Part shown: positions 31,640 to 43,009 of the stretch, in pieces
How the letters are laid out: each line of letters opens with the position of its first letter
Numbering within the stretch: position 1 is the stretch's first letter
DNA from: Angiostrongylus vasorum
Taxonomy: Eukaryota; Nematoda; Chromadorea; Rhabditida; Metastrongylidae
Direction of reading: 5' to 3'
Length of the DNA: 64,000 bases
Assembly: GCA_018806985.1 (NCBI GenBank)
Contig: JADANN010000372.1
Location: forward strand, 620,001-684,000
Translations under genes and position numbers: made by a program
Notes under the pieces: model-generated
The model's database searches: none
Told to the model about the DNA's origin: nothing
What the model saw: only the letters and a program-made list of their open reading frames with translations

Positions 31640-32329
31640 AAATAAATCAATGAGATGTCCAGTCTCTACCAGATCGATGTGACTTACACTTTATACTAAG
31701 GACTAAACGAAGGAGATGAGTATATCCGGATTATGCCTTATATGTTGACCAGTCCATGGTACCTGTAGCAAAGTGATTGCTAATGCTCTGCAGTGATCGA
31801 AAAATTGTTAGCAAACCTATATGGGAGGATTGAAAGGCTGATTGTAGAGATCAGTAAGCTCCCATAGGTCATCAAGCAGGTCCAGTTTGCCTTCATTTAC
31901 TTCAGCGATGCTATGAATAAGGTCGAATTCATGACGGATGTTTACTGGATAGATTAGCACCGAGTGCTATATCCTTCATCCTTTACATCCGGTAATTGGG
32001 CTAAAAGCTTGCCAAATTACGTGGCTGAACTATACGCTAAGGTGGTCCATAACCAACTTCAATTAATAAAACCTCACGTATACTATAGCTGCAGAAGTAA
32101 TCCACAGTCATGCTCTGCATCGGTAGCACACTCTGGGCAACTAACCAAAGGGTGCTAGTTCGCGAAAAAAAAGCAAAAAATACGCCCTTATACTTTATTT
32201 ACTTGTTTCTCTACAGGATCTAGCTTTAGATACTATGTGGATTCCAGCATTTCATTTATTCGCTGCCGTTGTTTCCAGTCCGTCGTCTACGAACGTTGTA
32301 GGATTTGAGCGTGGGTCTGGGTGCCGCCT
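31640..32329. other. Unassigned; short frames only
   Basis: The plus-strand frame segment near 31810-31950 (YGRIERLIVEISKL; DAMNKVEFMTD) has coding-like character and may be the relic of another retroelement. No motif allows a family to be named. Confidence 0.25.
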
Positions 32330-32475
32330 GAGGATATAGTCTCTTTCAAGAACGCCGATACATGGTTCTCGAGTTAAATTGCAAATTGCCGAAACATTAG
32401 CTGTTGTATCCTGATAAATTCTATGATACCAACCTCGTGTCTGCTTAATCAAGAAAACACCGAGTTCTACTACCA
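32330..32475 (+). mobile_element. PLE terminal fragment, decayed
   Basis: GCCGAAACATTAGCTGTTGT, then CCAACCTCGTGTCTGCTTAA and CAAGAAAAC, parallels 54660-54755. The 5' half of the hammerhead core is not recognisable. Confidence 0.5.
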
Positions 32476-32863
32476 TTTTTTCCGACGTCGGTAACATGGA
32501 GAGCTAGTTTGCCCGAACCAGGTCGAGCTGGCGACAATTTTTTGTATTATTTCACAACAACTTCGCTCACTACGCTTTCCTCGCCTTACAGTTGGAAAAT
32601 GAAAAAAAAGTGACGCTTTTTTGTACACCCAATTTGCGTGGCCGAACGGGTCACTCGGTGATTGACGTGATTACAAATGATAAAATGATATGTCAGAGAG
32701 GAGCGTTTGCTAAGATATTTCGCAGCACTGGCCTTTAGGAAATTAAAAAAATGTGAGCAAGTACAGCTTGTTTTTTTTATAAAATGATCAAAAACTGAAA
32801 GGAAGTACATAACCGATGTGAGTAACTATGTCGGTAATCTTTCGCTCAGTATTTTAATAGGAT
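32476..32863. other. No recognisable feature
   Basis: Nothing supported. Confidence 0.4.
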
Positions 32864-32875
32864 AATATTATAACC

Positions 32876-33257
32876 CCTCCCAACGCTTTACCGCCTCATC
32901 GTGGCTGGGAGGTGTTCATAGGCGTCGTGCTGCAATGTACAGCGGGAGGATTCATCCACCTGGCAGGGTCTCCTAAGCTGAGAAGGAGTCCGGCGTTTCC
33001 ATCAGGAAGTCTAGCTAAGAGTGAAGCAATATTAGGATCCACCGCTATCAAAGTCGCATGGTGGCGAATCTCCCTCTGATCCACAAGCGCTGCGATTGCC
33101 TGTGTTGGTGAAGACCTGGTGCAGACTCTGCCCAAGCTAACCTCGGGATTCCAGGGAATCACAAAGGCCAAACCAGCAGATCTCCGAAAAAATGAAGATT
33201 ATGCTGGGTCTCGCACAACCAGCGAGGACGGGCCATCCAAGTATCCAAGTAAGTATC
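32876..33257 (+). mobile_element. SE1 element, complete, with target duplication
   Basis: 382 bp from CCTCCCAACGCTTTACCGCC to tail CCAAGTAAGTATC. Flanks AATATTATAACC (32864-32875) and AATATTGTAACC (33258-33269) differ at one base. Confidence 0.88.
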
Positions 33258-33269
33258 AATATTGTAACC

Positions 33270-33639
33270 AATATAAAAGCTCTGATATTAATAGCAGGCA
33301 ACAACCTCGATAGGTATCTGCTTCAGAAGATGCTGCTTAGGCTGTTGGAACGAATACCATCCAACAGAAGCGTGATGGATAGGAAATGATTGAGGAGCTT
33401 GTTGAGTATAACTTTGCCGAGTTACCATTACAGAAGCTAAGTTTGATCCGTCGCAGCTCCCTGAATAGAAAGTGCTGTCAAGTCAAGAAATGATATCGAA
33501 AGTGAAAATAGTGAAACAAGAACGAAACAGATTTCAGTTGGCAAAACTGCGTTACGGTGTAAAGAAAATATTAACATTTTCTTGAAAACTTGTCGTAGAA
33601 AAACTGCATTACTCTGTTCAGATACGACTCTGATTAAAG
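33270..33639. other. No recognisable feature
   Basis: Nothing supported. Confidence 0.4.
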
Positions 33640-33930
33640 GACAAAAGGATAAAGGGTAAAGCTCTAGGCGTTGATCAATCCCCCCAAGGATGCACCACGC
33701 ATTCGACTTCACTAAGCATCGTTTGGGGGGTGATTGAATGCATATCTGGCCTTTACAATGACTTGCGGTGGCCTATCGATGTATCGAGTCAGTGCTGTTA
33801 TCCTCTCAGTTAAGTCTGGTACGAATTTGCCAACTCCGGAGGGATGGAAGGCTTGGTGAGCCACGGGCGCGGGAATCAATTCCATGTGTGTGTTGCAGGG
33901 CGCCTCCAATCACTGCGCCACACGCGCCCT
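33640..33930 (-). mobile_element. tRNA-derived SINE, well preserved
   Basis: The tail shows repeated AAAGGACAAAAGGATAAAGG on the plus strand, the body is near consensus, and the head has CCAATCACTGCGCCACACGC. Confidence 0.85.
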
Positions 33931-34409
33931 TTAAAGGATGCCGACTACAAAACAAGAATTCTTGGAGCAGTAGTGGAGTGGGGAGTTCTCTACTTGTTTA
34001 TAGATCCTCTTTTTTTGAAGACGTCTGGATTGTGATAACCTTGTGCATTTATTTGATTTCCAACGTGCATGACAAACATCGTGGGATTGTACACAGATGA
34101 AGCTGGTACTGCTGTTGTTAAAAGCAACGCGAACATATGAGTATGAAATAAAAGCCTTCCTTTCAACTCGGATTTTGGGCTCAGGTAGGGAGGTTATGGA
34201 TGGATTTCATTAGAAAAGAACTTCTCCATTATGAATTCCACATCTTAATAGGTACTTCATAGCCTTTCATTGAAGTTGGTAGTCAATAGTTTTCTTTATC
34301 CATGCCTAGACAATTAATCGCCTTAATTCCTCTCCAAATCTAAATCCGTTTTTGTTCAGCTTCTTCATATGATCTCTTCCAACAATCTCGTTTTTTCTAA
34401 TAACTTAGT
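33931..34409. other. No recognisable feature
   Basis: Nothing supported. Confidence 0.4.
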
Positions 34410-34800
34410 TTCTACGACCTCCGAACGGATTACCGCCTCATCGTGTCTGGGAGGTGTTCTTGGATGTCGGGCTGCATTGTATAGCGCGGGGATTCATGTC
34501 TTGGCAGGGTCTCCCAAGCTGAGGAGTGCGGCGTTTCCGTCAGAAAGCCTAGCTAAGAGTAACCAATACCAGGATCCCACCACCGTCCTGGCATCAAAGT
34601 CGCATGGTGGCAAATCTCCCTCTGATTCACAAAGGCGGCGACTGCCTGTGACGGTGACGATCTGGGGGCAGAGTTTGGCCAGGCTGACCTCCGGACTCTA
34701 GAAAAAACACAATGGCTAAACCAGTAAAACTCCGAAAAGTGGAGATTATGCTAGGGCCCAGGCAACTAGTGAGGACGGGCCGCCCAAGTATCCAACTACG
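34410..34800 (+). mobile_element. SE1 element joined to an RTE-1 fragment
   Basis: A full SE1 unit including its tail region (GGAGATTATGCTAGGGCCC, TGAGGACGGGCC, AAGTATCCAACTACGTATCC), followed without a gap by RTE-1 coding sequence in the same orientation. No clear target duplication brackets SE1 alone. Confidence 0.8.
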
Positions 34801-35440
34801 TATCCAAGTCTTTTTTCTAAGAAAGAGAACAGCATGGGCCACATTTGGCTTCTCAAAGAAGCGACCGACCAAATAAATGACCCGAAAATCCGCGCTCACC
34901 TTGACAATTCTACAGTCCTCCCAACGCTCTGTTATGCAGCAAAGACATAGGCCGATACTTCAACTACGTCAGGAAATCTGCGCAGCACACACAGAGCGCT
35001 TGAACGATGTCTTCTAAAATAATTAGACACACACGACATCTAGCCGGAATGCGAACGTTCCATCTTCGAGATCCATCTCATCTCTCAGACAGAGAAGAAC
35101 AGACACCGATAGCGAACCATAGATAGACTGGTCATCTAATGAGAAAAACAAACGACAGATGGACGAAAAAACTGTGGCATGTGATGATGCAGATGTTCTT
35201 AGAACGATCGCCTACACTTTGGACAGATTTGTTTGCAACTAGAGTCAAACAGCTGTACTCGCAGGTGCAGTGATTTCACAGGTTTCACAGTGGTAGGACA
35301 CTTGCACCCATCACCATACCAGAATCAATCCACCATCATGGACGACGATTGAGAGACAAAGAAACGGATGGAAAATGGGCTAGGATCTGCACAACTCCTG
35401 AAGACAAGCGTCCAAGTATAAAAGTAACAGTTCTTTCCCG
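34801..35440 (+). pseudogene. RTE-1 3' end, 5' truncated
   Basis: Begins inside the C-terminal region (RKRTAWATFG in one frame, then an STVLPTLCYAAKT-type block near 34905-34945) and runs to the LINE 3' end with CTGAAGACAAGCGTCCAAG at about 35398, a tail resembling that of SE1. Frames are broken throughout. Confidence 0.75.
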
Positions 35441-36339
35441 CTCTTCTGCTAGCTGGAACCTTATTTCGGTTGCTTATATTGCACTAAGATCAAGCCCGAC
35501 CACACGTTTTGAAATCGGAAGCTGGAGAATGTCAGCACACTTTTCGAATTATTTGACAAGCACCTCATAACCATAGATCGTCTCTCCCCATAGAAATCAC
35601 AATGGATATGAATCGTATATGAATGGCAAGGCTTTTTTGTGATGTTTTCTTCACATATGTCTATTACCACAAAGACACATATACGTACACAGTTACGTAG
35701 ATGACCTGCGTTCACATACTTTGCCGATCTCAGCACTTCGTCCTATCGTTCCGCTGTCCTGCAATCTTAATCTATGGAAGTGCTCACAGTCATACGTTGA
35801 ATCGACTGCTGGTTGAGGATTTCTTATCTTAACACTGATTGATATGACGAGTACTGATTCAACGTGATTTCCCCTCCAATCCCATGATAGGCGTGTTAGA
35901 CTGTTCACAGTTCTTAACCACATGCCGTCGGCTCAACAATGATTCACATTTCTCCGAGTAACTTGATTCACAACAATCAAAACAATGACCTCGTTCTACA
36001 GTTTGTACTTCTCGACCTTCCAGTTGCAGAACTTCTCGTTGACGTTTGTGGTACAAACGTAGTGCGAAGGACTAAGACTTACCTATCTTCACCAGAAGAA
36101 GATACTGCCTGTCTAATAATAGATGGGTAAGAAATGAGCCTTACCACTATCAGACTTTGATAGGAATAAACCGACTGTATAACTGGTCATGGCTTCTGAT
36201 ACAGGAATACCTTTTGTCCGTATGTCAGTTAGTGTTCGGTTGTAAGATAGCAGAAATGACGAAACTTTGCTAACTGTCGCTGTGGCGCCAATGTATGATC
36301 AATAAGGATTTCGCCATCTTTTAACACACTTGTATATTT
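35441..36339. other. Unassigned region with one cysteine-rich open frame
   Basis: Minus-strand frame 35859-36056 reads VERGHCFDCCESSYSEKCES followed by LLSRRHVVKNCEQ, five cysteines in about 35 residues. It could be an exon of a small secreted or zinc-binding protein, but there is no partner exon or known signature. The rest shows nothing. Confidence 0.25.
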
Positions 36340-36640
36340 TGGAAACATAAAGGACAAAGGACCATTCCGCATTGATGGATTTCTCAATGATGGGCAATAT
36401 ATTCAAATCCACTCTTAACATAGTAGAGGTGTTTGGACGAATATTTGGCCTACAGAATAACTTGTGGTGCCCTACCGATGTATCAAGTCAAGGTTTTAAT
36501 CCTAAAACAAAGGCTGATACTGATTTCCAAAGTCCGAAAGGATAGAGTGCCTGTTAAACATAGCACCCGAGATCGAACCAACGACCACGTGCGTATTACA
36601 GGGCACTTTTGAGCACTGCGCTACATGGGCCACATAACAA
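36340..36640 (-). mobile_element. tRNA-derived SINE, degraded
   Basis: Tail AAAGGACAAAGGACC, body with CATAGTAGAGGTGTTTGGA and head with GAGCACTGCGCTACATGGGCC on the plus strand. Confidence 0.65.
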
Positions 36641-37082
36641 AGCTAATAATTCACATCGCACAATAACTCGAAATGTTTATTTCGAGAAATAAAACGCAAA
36701 GACAAAAGAGTGGTCAAGCAACGCATTTTGTAAACACGTCATTCATGTTACATATCTTGGAGATATGATTTCTATTTATGCAAATATTTTATGCAATGAA
36801 CTTTACCATACATGACCTAAATATGACCCCGAAAATCAATATCATCAGTGACGAAAATTGTCCTGAATTCCCTCGTAAGTAGCGAATCCAACGTCTCATT
36901 GTCATGACGGTAAATCCACCTGAAATTTAACAGTTCGTACCACATACCGTAATTCTCGAAAGGATTCAAGATACAAATTTTATTCAAATACTATGAAAGC
37001 TCTCCACTCTCTTCCATAAACAAAGATGAAAACAAAGAAACTTACCAATCACAACGATGCTCAGATATTTGCAAAACAGCAG
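36641..37082. other. No recognisable feature
   Basis: Nothing supported. Confidence 0.4.
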
Positions 37083-37335
37083 ACAGTAGGTGTCTGCGGT
37101 GGGGAACGAACGCGCTATTGTCCTTTCTGGGGCCTAACGCGTTCACCACCACACCATGTGGGTCCTTGGCTTCGCCTGTCTCTCAGCTAGTTATATCGAT
37201 CAGTGCCATCATCAATCACCCGTCAACGGGTTTAACTGGGTTCAGTTAGGTTTGCAAATATCTCAGCATCGTTGTGGTTGTATTCCTCATTATGCGCTGC
37301 CGGTGAAAATTGTAGTAGGCAGAAAATAAAAACCT
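37083..37335 (+). repeat. Unnamed dispersed repeat R1, copy 2
   Basis: The first part (37083-37235) is the reverse complement of about 440-593. The tail (TTTGCAAATATCTCAGCATC at 37250) is in the same orientation as copy 1. The relative inversion of one module between copies is unusual. Confidence 0.6.
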
Positions 37336-39640
37336 ACCGATCGTTCACTAAATCATATCGTTTTGGACCTGACATAGGACTGGATAGCCATAACTGACGA
37401 TTTGGAGTTTGCTTGTTAATTACATACGTTCCTAAGATAGAGATTAACATATAAGTGAGCAAATAACCTGATATTGATGTATTTACACACATATAAATAT
37501 GGTGGGCATGTCAGACCGTGTGCATCAATTTCAATGCGTAATCTTTCCGACTGTTTATTTCTGCAAAGAGCTTACTTGTTGTACCTTTCGAATCCAATAC
37601 ATATGTGATCCCAGACGTCTATGTGTAAAAAGCTATTATTTGCATTTAATAATTTAAAAAAATTTTAAGAACAGAAAACCTTCTTGAGGACAAATTTTTC
37701 AAACCGCCCGCGGCAAAACCTTTCCAGTACAAACCGCATGCGCCGTCCTAAGCGGCTACCGTAGAAAATTAAGCGTAGTCGCCTTTGCGTTAAGGGATGA
37801 GATCAATTTCTTGGGAATTAGTAATTGTACCCTAAACAATATCATAACTGCTATCCTTGTCTTCCCTACTAATCCACTATGCCCACGGAATGCCCTCAAA
37901 TATCGAATAGCGTAACAAAACCGGTCATTCAAGTACTAGAATGTGGAAAACCTAATGCAGAGATAAAATATAAGTGGCGACAATCCTTGCGGAGTAGCTA
38001 TAAGAACAGGAAAAAAATTTGAAAAAAGACAAGAGGTCGTTTGCACATACTATATGACAGCCATCGTTAAATTACTTGATTTTTTCCATCATCCCCAAAA
38101 GAGTGATCGACTAATCGCAGAGTCACTTCCGTCACATAAATCGCTGCTGTTCAAGAACTCAAGTCGTAAAGAATAAAATGTCACTCTAATTTATAAAGAT
38201 CAGCGATTGCGGGGTGAATATTTGATGATGCCCTAGAGAGATCATGTAGGAATTTTGAAGGAAGGTAAACCTATGTAACATTCAACGTATCCATGAGAGG
38301 ATGACATCCTCAGATCGTAGTCGAACCACTACACGAATCCAACTCTGTGCATGACGGTTGCAAAACAATGGAATGAGTGGAAAAGGTGTTGCAACTCGCA
38401 TAACAAATGAAGACGGATCAAGTAAGTATCTCGACAGGAAAATATTTATAAATGGTCGGAACACAATATACCTTTGAATGAACGCACAGATGAGCAGCAC
38501 TAATTCTGTGTGGCAAGAACATGGGAGGACGAATAATGGTCTGGTCAAATGATCGCATGATGTGCATTGAACCCTATGCATACTGTCTGTTGTGCACCTT
38601 CCGTTAATTTGCAGAGATTCCTATGTGTACCGTCCTCAATGACAACAGCAATTTTGCTACTCTGCCAGTATAAAACCTCTTAGTAACCCCATTATCTGTG
38701 GTGCTATCATTGGTTGTGCAACCTTCTTAGTAGCAACAACCTCTGCGATACTCCCCCACGTGGCTTTCGAACATCTGTGAGTAGAAAGCTACCAATTCAG
38801 TTGGCAAAGCACAGCAAAAACTCCTGCGACAAAACAAATATCAGGTAAGCAAATATGTTGAAAGCTATGCATATCGTTGCTAATTTGCTAACTAGGAAAC
38901 AGCTCTAATATAATGGTTGGTTCTAAGACACGTGCACCTTTAGATCAACCTCTAAATAAAAGTGGAAAGGGATAAAATACAAACGACCAACCTATCTCCT
39001 TGCTGATTACAACTGTGAGTACACCCATTGCGTGGCTAACATCATATTCAGAAGGAACGGGAAGTCTATCAGAAAGAGCATCTAAGTATGTCGAAAGCCT
39101 AAAACAAGCCGACACCAGTAATCTACAAACATAAGAAACACTATAAAAACAACACAGACACCATAGTAGTAGTCACTGTTGTCACTACTGCACGACTTAC
39201 ACCTGGAGTTCAGAAAAAAGTCAAATTAGAACCACACACCTTTCCAGTGACTCGTCAGCTGCTTTTTCGTAATCGTTTTGCGAAACTGCACAGCAGAAAT
39301 CTTAAATAAATACTGTATTATTTGCAAAACTTGTCCTCGAAACTCCACAGCCTTTAAAAAACAAATTACTTGACGACACAATCTCAAAAGCACTTGTTCT
39401 TTTACAGACTTTGACAAGCACTCAAAATATCACTGCCTCACGGAGTACTCTTAATACCGAATCGATCCTAGTTCCTGGATTCAGAACAATGTAAATGCCT
39501 CGGTTTATTGATGCGATTACAAAAAATTGCTTCAAAAATCTTTTTTGTTGTTACTAACGTTCCAGCAACTTCACCTTCTTTAGAATCGCAGTGATTCGGA
39601 TCAAATGTCCACAGCAGTTATTTTTGGCCATCTATAAGTC
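37336..39640. other. No assigned gene; unrecognised frames
   Basis: A minus-strand frame (38282-38581, 99 codons) is hydrophobic (ELVLLICAFIQRYIVFRPFI) and contains GT-AG-like sites. Another (39226-39417) is lysine/glutamine-rich. Neither matches a family I know. A relic PLE end (CTAACGTTCCAGC, then CTTCTTTAG) lies at 39553-39590. Confidence 0.3.
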
Positions 39641-39644
39641 TTTG

Positions 39645-39935
39645 TGGGGTGCGTGTAGCACAGTAGTTAGGGGTGCTCAACAACACACTGGTTCGGCCGC
39701 TGGTTCAATCCGCCACATCGGACTCGCCACTTATTCTATCCCTACCGGGATGGCAAATTGTTTCCAGACTTGCCTGAGAGACAGCGGTATACTTGATACA
39801 TCGAGAGGCTACCGCAAGTGACTGTATGGGCTATATATGTAATCAATCACCTCTAACCATGCTTAATAAAGTCGAATGCATCCCTCTGCAGTTGATCGAT
39901 GCCGGGCGCTTTATCCTTTTTATCCTTTTACGATT
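39645..39935 (+). mobile_element. tRNA-derived SINE
   Basis: The head is decayed (TGTAGCACAGTAGTTAGGGG), the body is intact, and the tail CTTTATCCTTTTTATCCTTT shows the repeat unit twice. Confidence 0.75.
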
Positions 39936-40145
39936 CTTTGCAGTCCCATTGAGGAGATTCCGACGTAGCGGGACACCTCATCATGCTTATCTTTAGGTGT
40001 TGTTCTGTAAATTCCCAGGAAGTATTCAGATACTCCGCATGCTTTGTTTTCTTTTGCAATTCACTGGATTCAACTCGATGCAACCATTAGGAACAGATCC
40101 GAAAAAATAACTGCTATGAACAGCTCAAATAATGGATTTAGTATA

Positions 40146-40521
40146 CTTACTTACTTGATAGTTGAACGGCCCGTCCTCACTGGTTGTGTGGGCCCCAGCA
40201 CAATCTCCGCTTTTCGAAGATTTACTGGTTAAGCCACTGGTTCCCTGGAATCCTGAGGTCAGCCTGGCCAAAGTCTGCCCCAGGTTTTCACCACCACACG
40301 CAGTCGCAGCCCTTGTGGATCAAAGGGAGACTTGCCACCATGCGACTTTGATACCAAGACGGTGGTGGAAGCTGGTAGTGGTTTACTGTTAGCTAGGGTT
40401 ACTGATGGAAACGCCGGACTTCTCAGTTTTGGAGACCCTGCCAGGGGATGAATCCCCGCTGTACATCGCAGTCCGACACCCAGGGACATCTCCTAGCCAC
40501 GATGGTAAACCGTTGAGAAGG
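40146..40521 (-). mobile_element. SE1 element, complete, with target duplication
   Basis: 376 bp on the minus strand. Flanks GATTTAGTATA (40135-40145) and GACTTAGTATA (40522-40532). The tail reads AAGTAAGTAAGTA on the minus strand, a short tandem repeat. Confidence 0.87.
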
Positions 40522-40532
40522 GACTTAGTATA

Positions 40533-41430
40533 ATGCTCGCGTCAACTCATAAGTAAGCCAAGACACTCATTATCAAATTCGAGGTCTAACAAAAGTAATG
40601 GAGAAAAGACAAGGTATTTTAGAAAAGTGTAAGAAAGCAAGTCAACGGCTTACACTTTACCAGTAAGTCACTAACAGTTTACACAATGTCGAATATCTTC
40701 CATCGTCTTAACCACCCTTTCTGATAAACGAAGACGAAAACGATGGACTTACTTCGTCTATATATACGAGGTAAAACTGCCCGGTACACTCGTGTACTGA
40801 TCATCTCTCTGTTTCTGAATGTTTAATAATTATGACAATGCTAGTGATTTTTGCCCATCTCGATTTAGAACTGTTGGCAGAATTCAAGTAAGGAACTTGA
40901 ATTTACAGCCACATTCTCAAGCTTATGCAAAACTCATCCTTAGACCAACATAGCACATGTCGTAACTGTAAATGTCCCATATAAAATGTAAATCATCCAA
41001 GAACACGTTCGCAACTACGTCTAGTCATTGACTCGATGCAAAGAATTCAACTCCAACGGTCCAAATTGGCCTCGGAGCAATCACAACCACTCAACAGCAC
41101 TGGTGTGTCACCTTTGGTGAAGCAATCAAGGAATAGCCACAGGACTCATTACGACAAAAATACTACGGGCGACCTTGTCAAGTAGTGTGGAGGAGTCCCA
41201 AACAAACAGGAAATAGCTCTTTACTAAAACCGGTGCAGAAAGAATCTGACATTTACAACAAACAGTGGAGATCGGGACGTATACATCCAAACGTGGCTGC
41301 ACGAGTGGACAACTTGAGCAGTGTTCATTTTCAGTTCACTGGATTAGAACCTTTTTTCGGACGACATCATTAACCGGCAATTTGACTACCAATCTATGTA
41401 TCAATGACAACTAATTTGATAAATCATTGG
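40533..41430. other. No recognisable feature
   Basis: Short frames only. Confidence 0.4.
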
Positions 41431-41705
41431 GCCCGTGTAACGCAGTGGTCGTAGGCGCCCTGCAATACACAAGGGATCGATCCTCGCGCCCCAGGCTCAC
41501 CAAGCCTTCCATCCCTCCGGGGTCGGCCAATTGGTACTAGACTTGTCTGAGAGGATAGCAGCACTGGCTCGATACATTGGCAGACCACTGCGAGTCACTG
41601 TAAAGGCCAAATATGCATTCAGTCACATCCAACGATGCTTAATGGAATCGAATGCATGGCGCATCATCAGGGATTGATCAACCACAACAGCTATATCCCT
41701 TTTTT
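41431..41705 (+). mobile_element. tRNA-derived SINE
   Basis: The head GTAACGCAGTGGTCG and B box GGATCGATCC are good, the body is near consensus, and the tail is pyrimidine-rich. Confidence 0.82.
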
Positions 41706-42720
41706 TCTCCTTTATGACAAATCATAGCTATTGCATGGAATGCGCTGGTATTGGAAGCTTTTCAAACGCTGATAACAATGCGTTTGCATAACGGATCATA
41801 TAGTAACTTGTACTAAACAATACCATTCATACTCATAAAGGGACAAAGATCCGGCACTTACGGTTATATATGACGCGTAAGCAAGCTGTTTCCAGATACC
41901 TGTGAAGGCTGCTTTTTCGATGTTTGGCACCCTTCGGAGTAACTGGTGATCGAAAAACTAGTCTTCAACCCATATGACGACTTGAACAGATTCGCAACAA
42001 CTATTGTCGCGAGTCGACCGTATGGCACGACGCCTAGTTCTTCGCTGGTCAGAATGCGCATTGAAACCAATGCGATCCGACACGACTGAATACCCAACAG
42101 GTCAACAGGAAATTACCAGTAATACTTCTTGCGTTTTTTTTTCGCACTATAATTCGGTACTCATACTTACTCAGAAAACTGATATGAATGACTTCTGAGT
42201 GCAACTATAAATAAGACATCTCAGTGACAATGTAGTGCTCCCTCCCCCCCACACCTCCTCCGCTCCCTTCCCTGTCAGCCAGCCATGTTCTCTTCGCTGT
42301 TATGAGAAGTCGACAAACCATGGAAACTCGAGATTGGCCAAAAAAGCAAGCAAAACCGGTTAGTACAAGATTTGGTCGGTGTAGGAAACTTTCTCAACTT
42401 GTCTTGTCGCTACTTAGAAAGCTCATGTTTTTACAAAGAGTGTAAATTCTATGCAATTAGTGCATTTTGTGAGGTTATCGATTACAAAAGTTGTTTACTA
42501 CGAAACATTCTTGCGCACAGCTTTGTTCTTCACACCATCAGAACAGGTCTATGACGGTAGGGGTTGAGAATATGTAACGTTCACGATAAAAAAAAAAAAA
42601 AAAAAAAACTACCTAGGACGAACTGGCATAAAATACGCTCTTGTGCACACCTAGCTTTTCTATAATCATTCATTTGAGATAACGTCTAATACCTCTACAC
42701 AACAATTGCATTAGTCATAA
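41706..42720. other. No gene; C-rich and A-rich simple tracts
   Basis: A CT/C-rich tract lies at 42240-42276 and a run of about 21 A at 42588-42608. The minus-strand frame 41864-42097 has no recognised domain. Confidence 0.4.
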
Positions 42721-42721
42721 A

Positions 42722-43003
42722 AGAATGAAGGATAAAGCTCTCTGCGTTGATAAATCCCTGAGGGATGTGCCATGTATTCGACTTCATTAAGTATTGTTGG
42801 AGGTGACTGAATGCATATCTGCTCTTTACAATGACTCCCGGTAGCCCACCGATGTATCGAGCCAGTGCTGCTATCCTCCCAGACAAGTCTGGTATCAATT
42901 TGCCGACCGCTGAGGGACGAAAAGCTTCGTGAGCTAGAGGCGAGGGGATCGATCCCATGTGTGTTGCAGGGCGCCTCCGACCACTGCGCCACAAGCGCCC
43001 TCA
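42722..43003 (-). mobile_element. tRNA-derived SINE, well preserved
   Basis: Near consensus over its length, with head region CCACTGCGCCACAAGCGCCC on the plus strand. Confidence 0.83.
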
Positions 43004-43009
43004 TAATCA

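Noticed and set aside
38282..38581. Chemoreceptor-type membrane protein
   Set aside because: Hydrophobic, but without any receptor signature or adjoining exons; chance open frame is as likely.
42588..42608. Run of A as the end of a retroposed gene
   Set aside because: No cDNA-like sequence, coding remnant or target duplication lies next to it.
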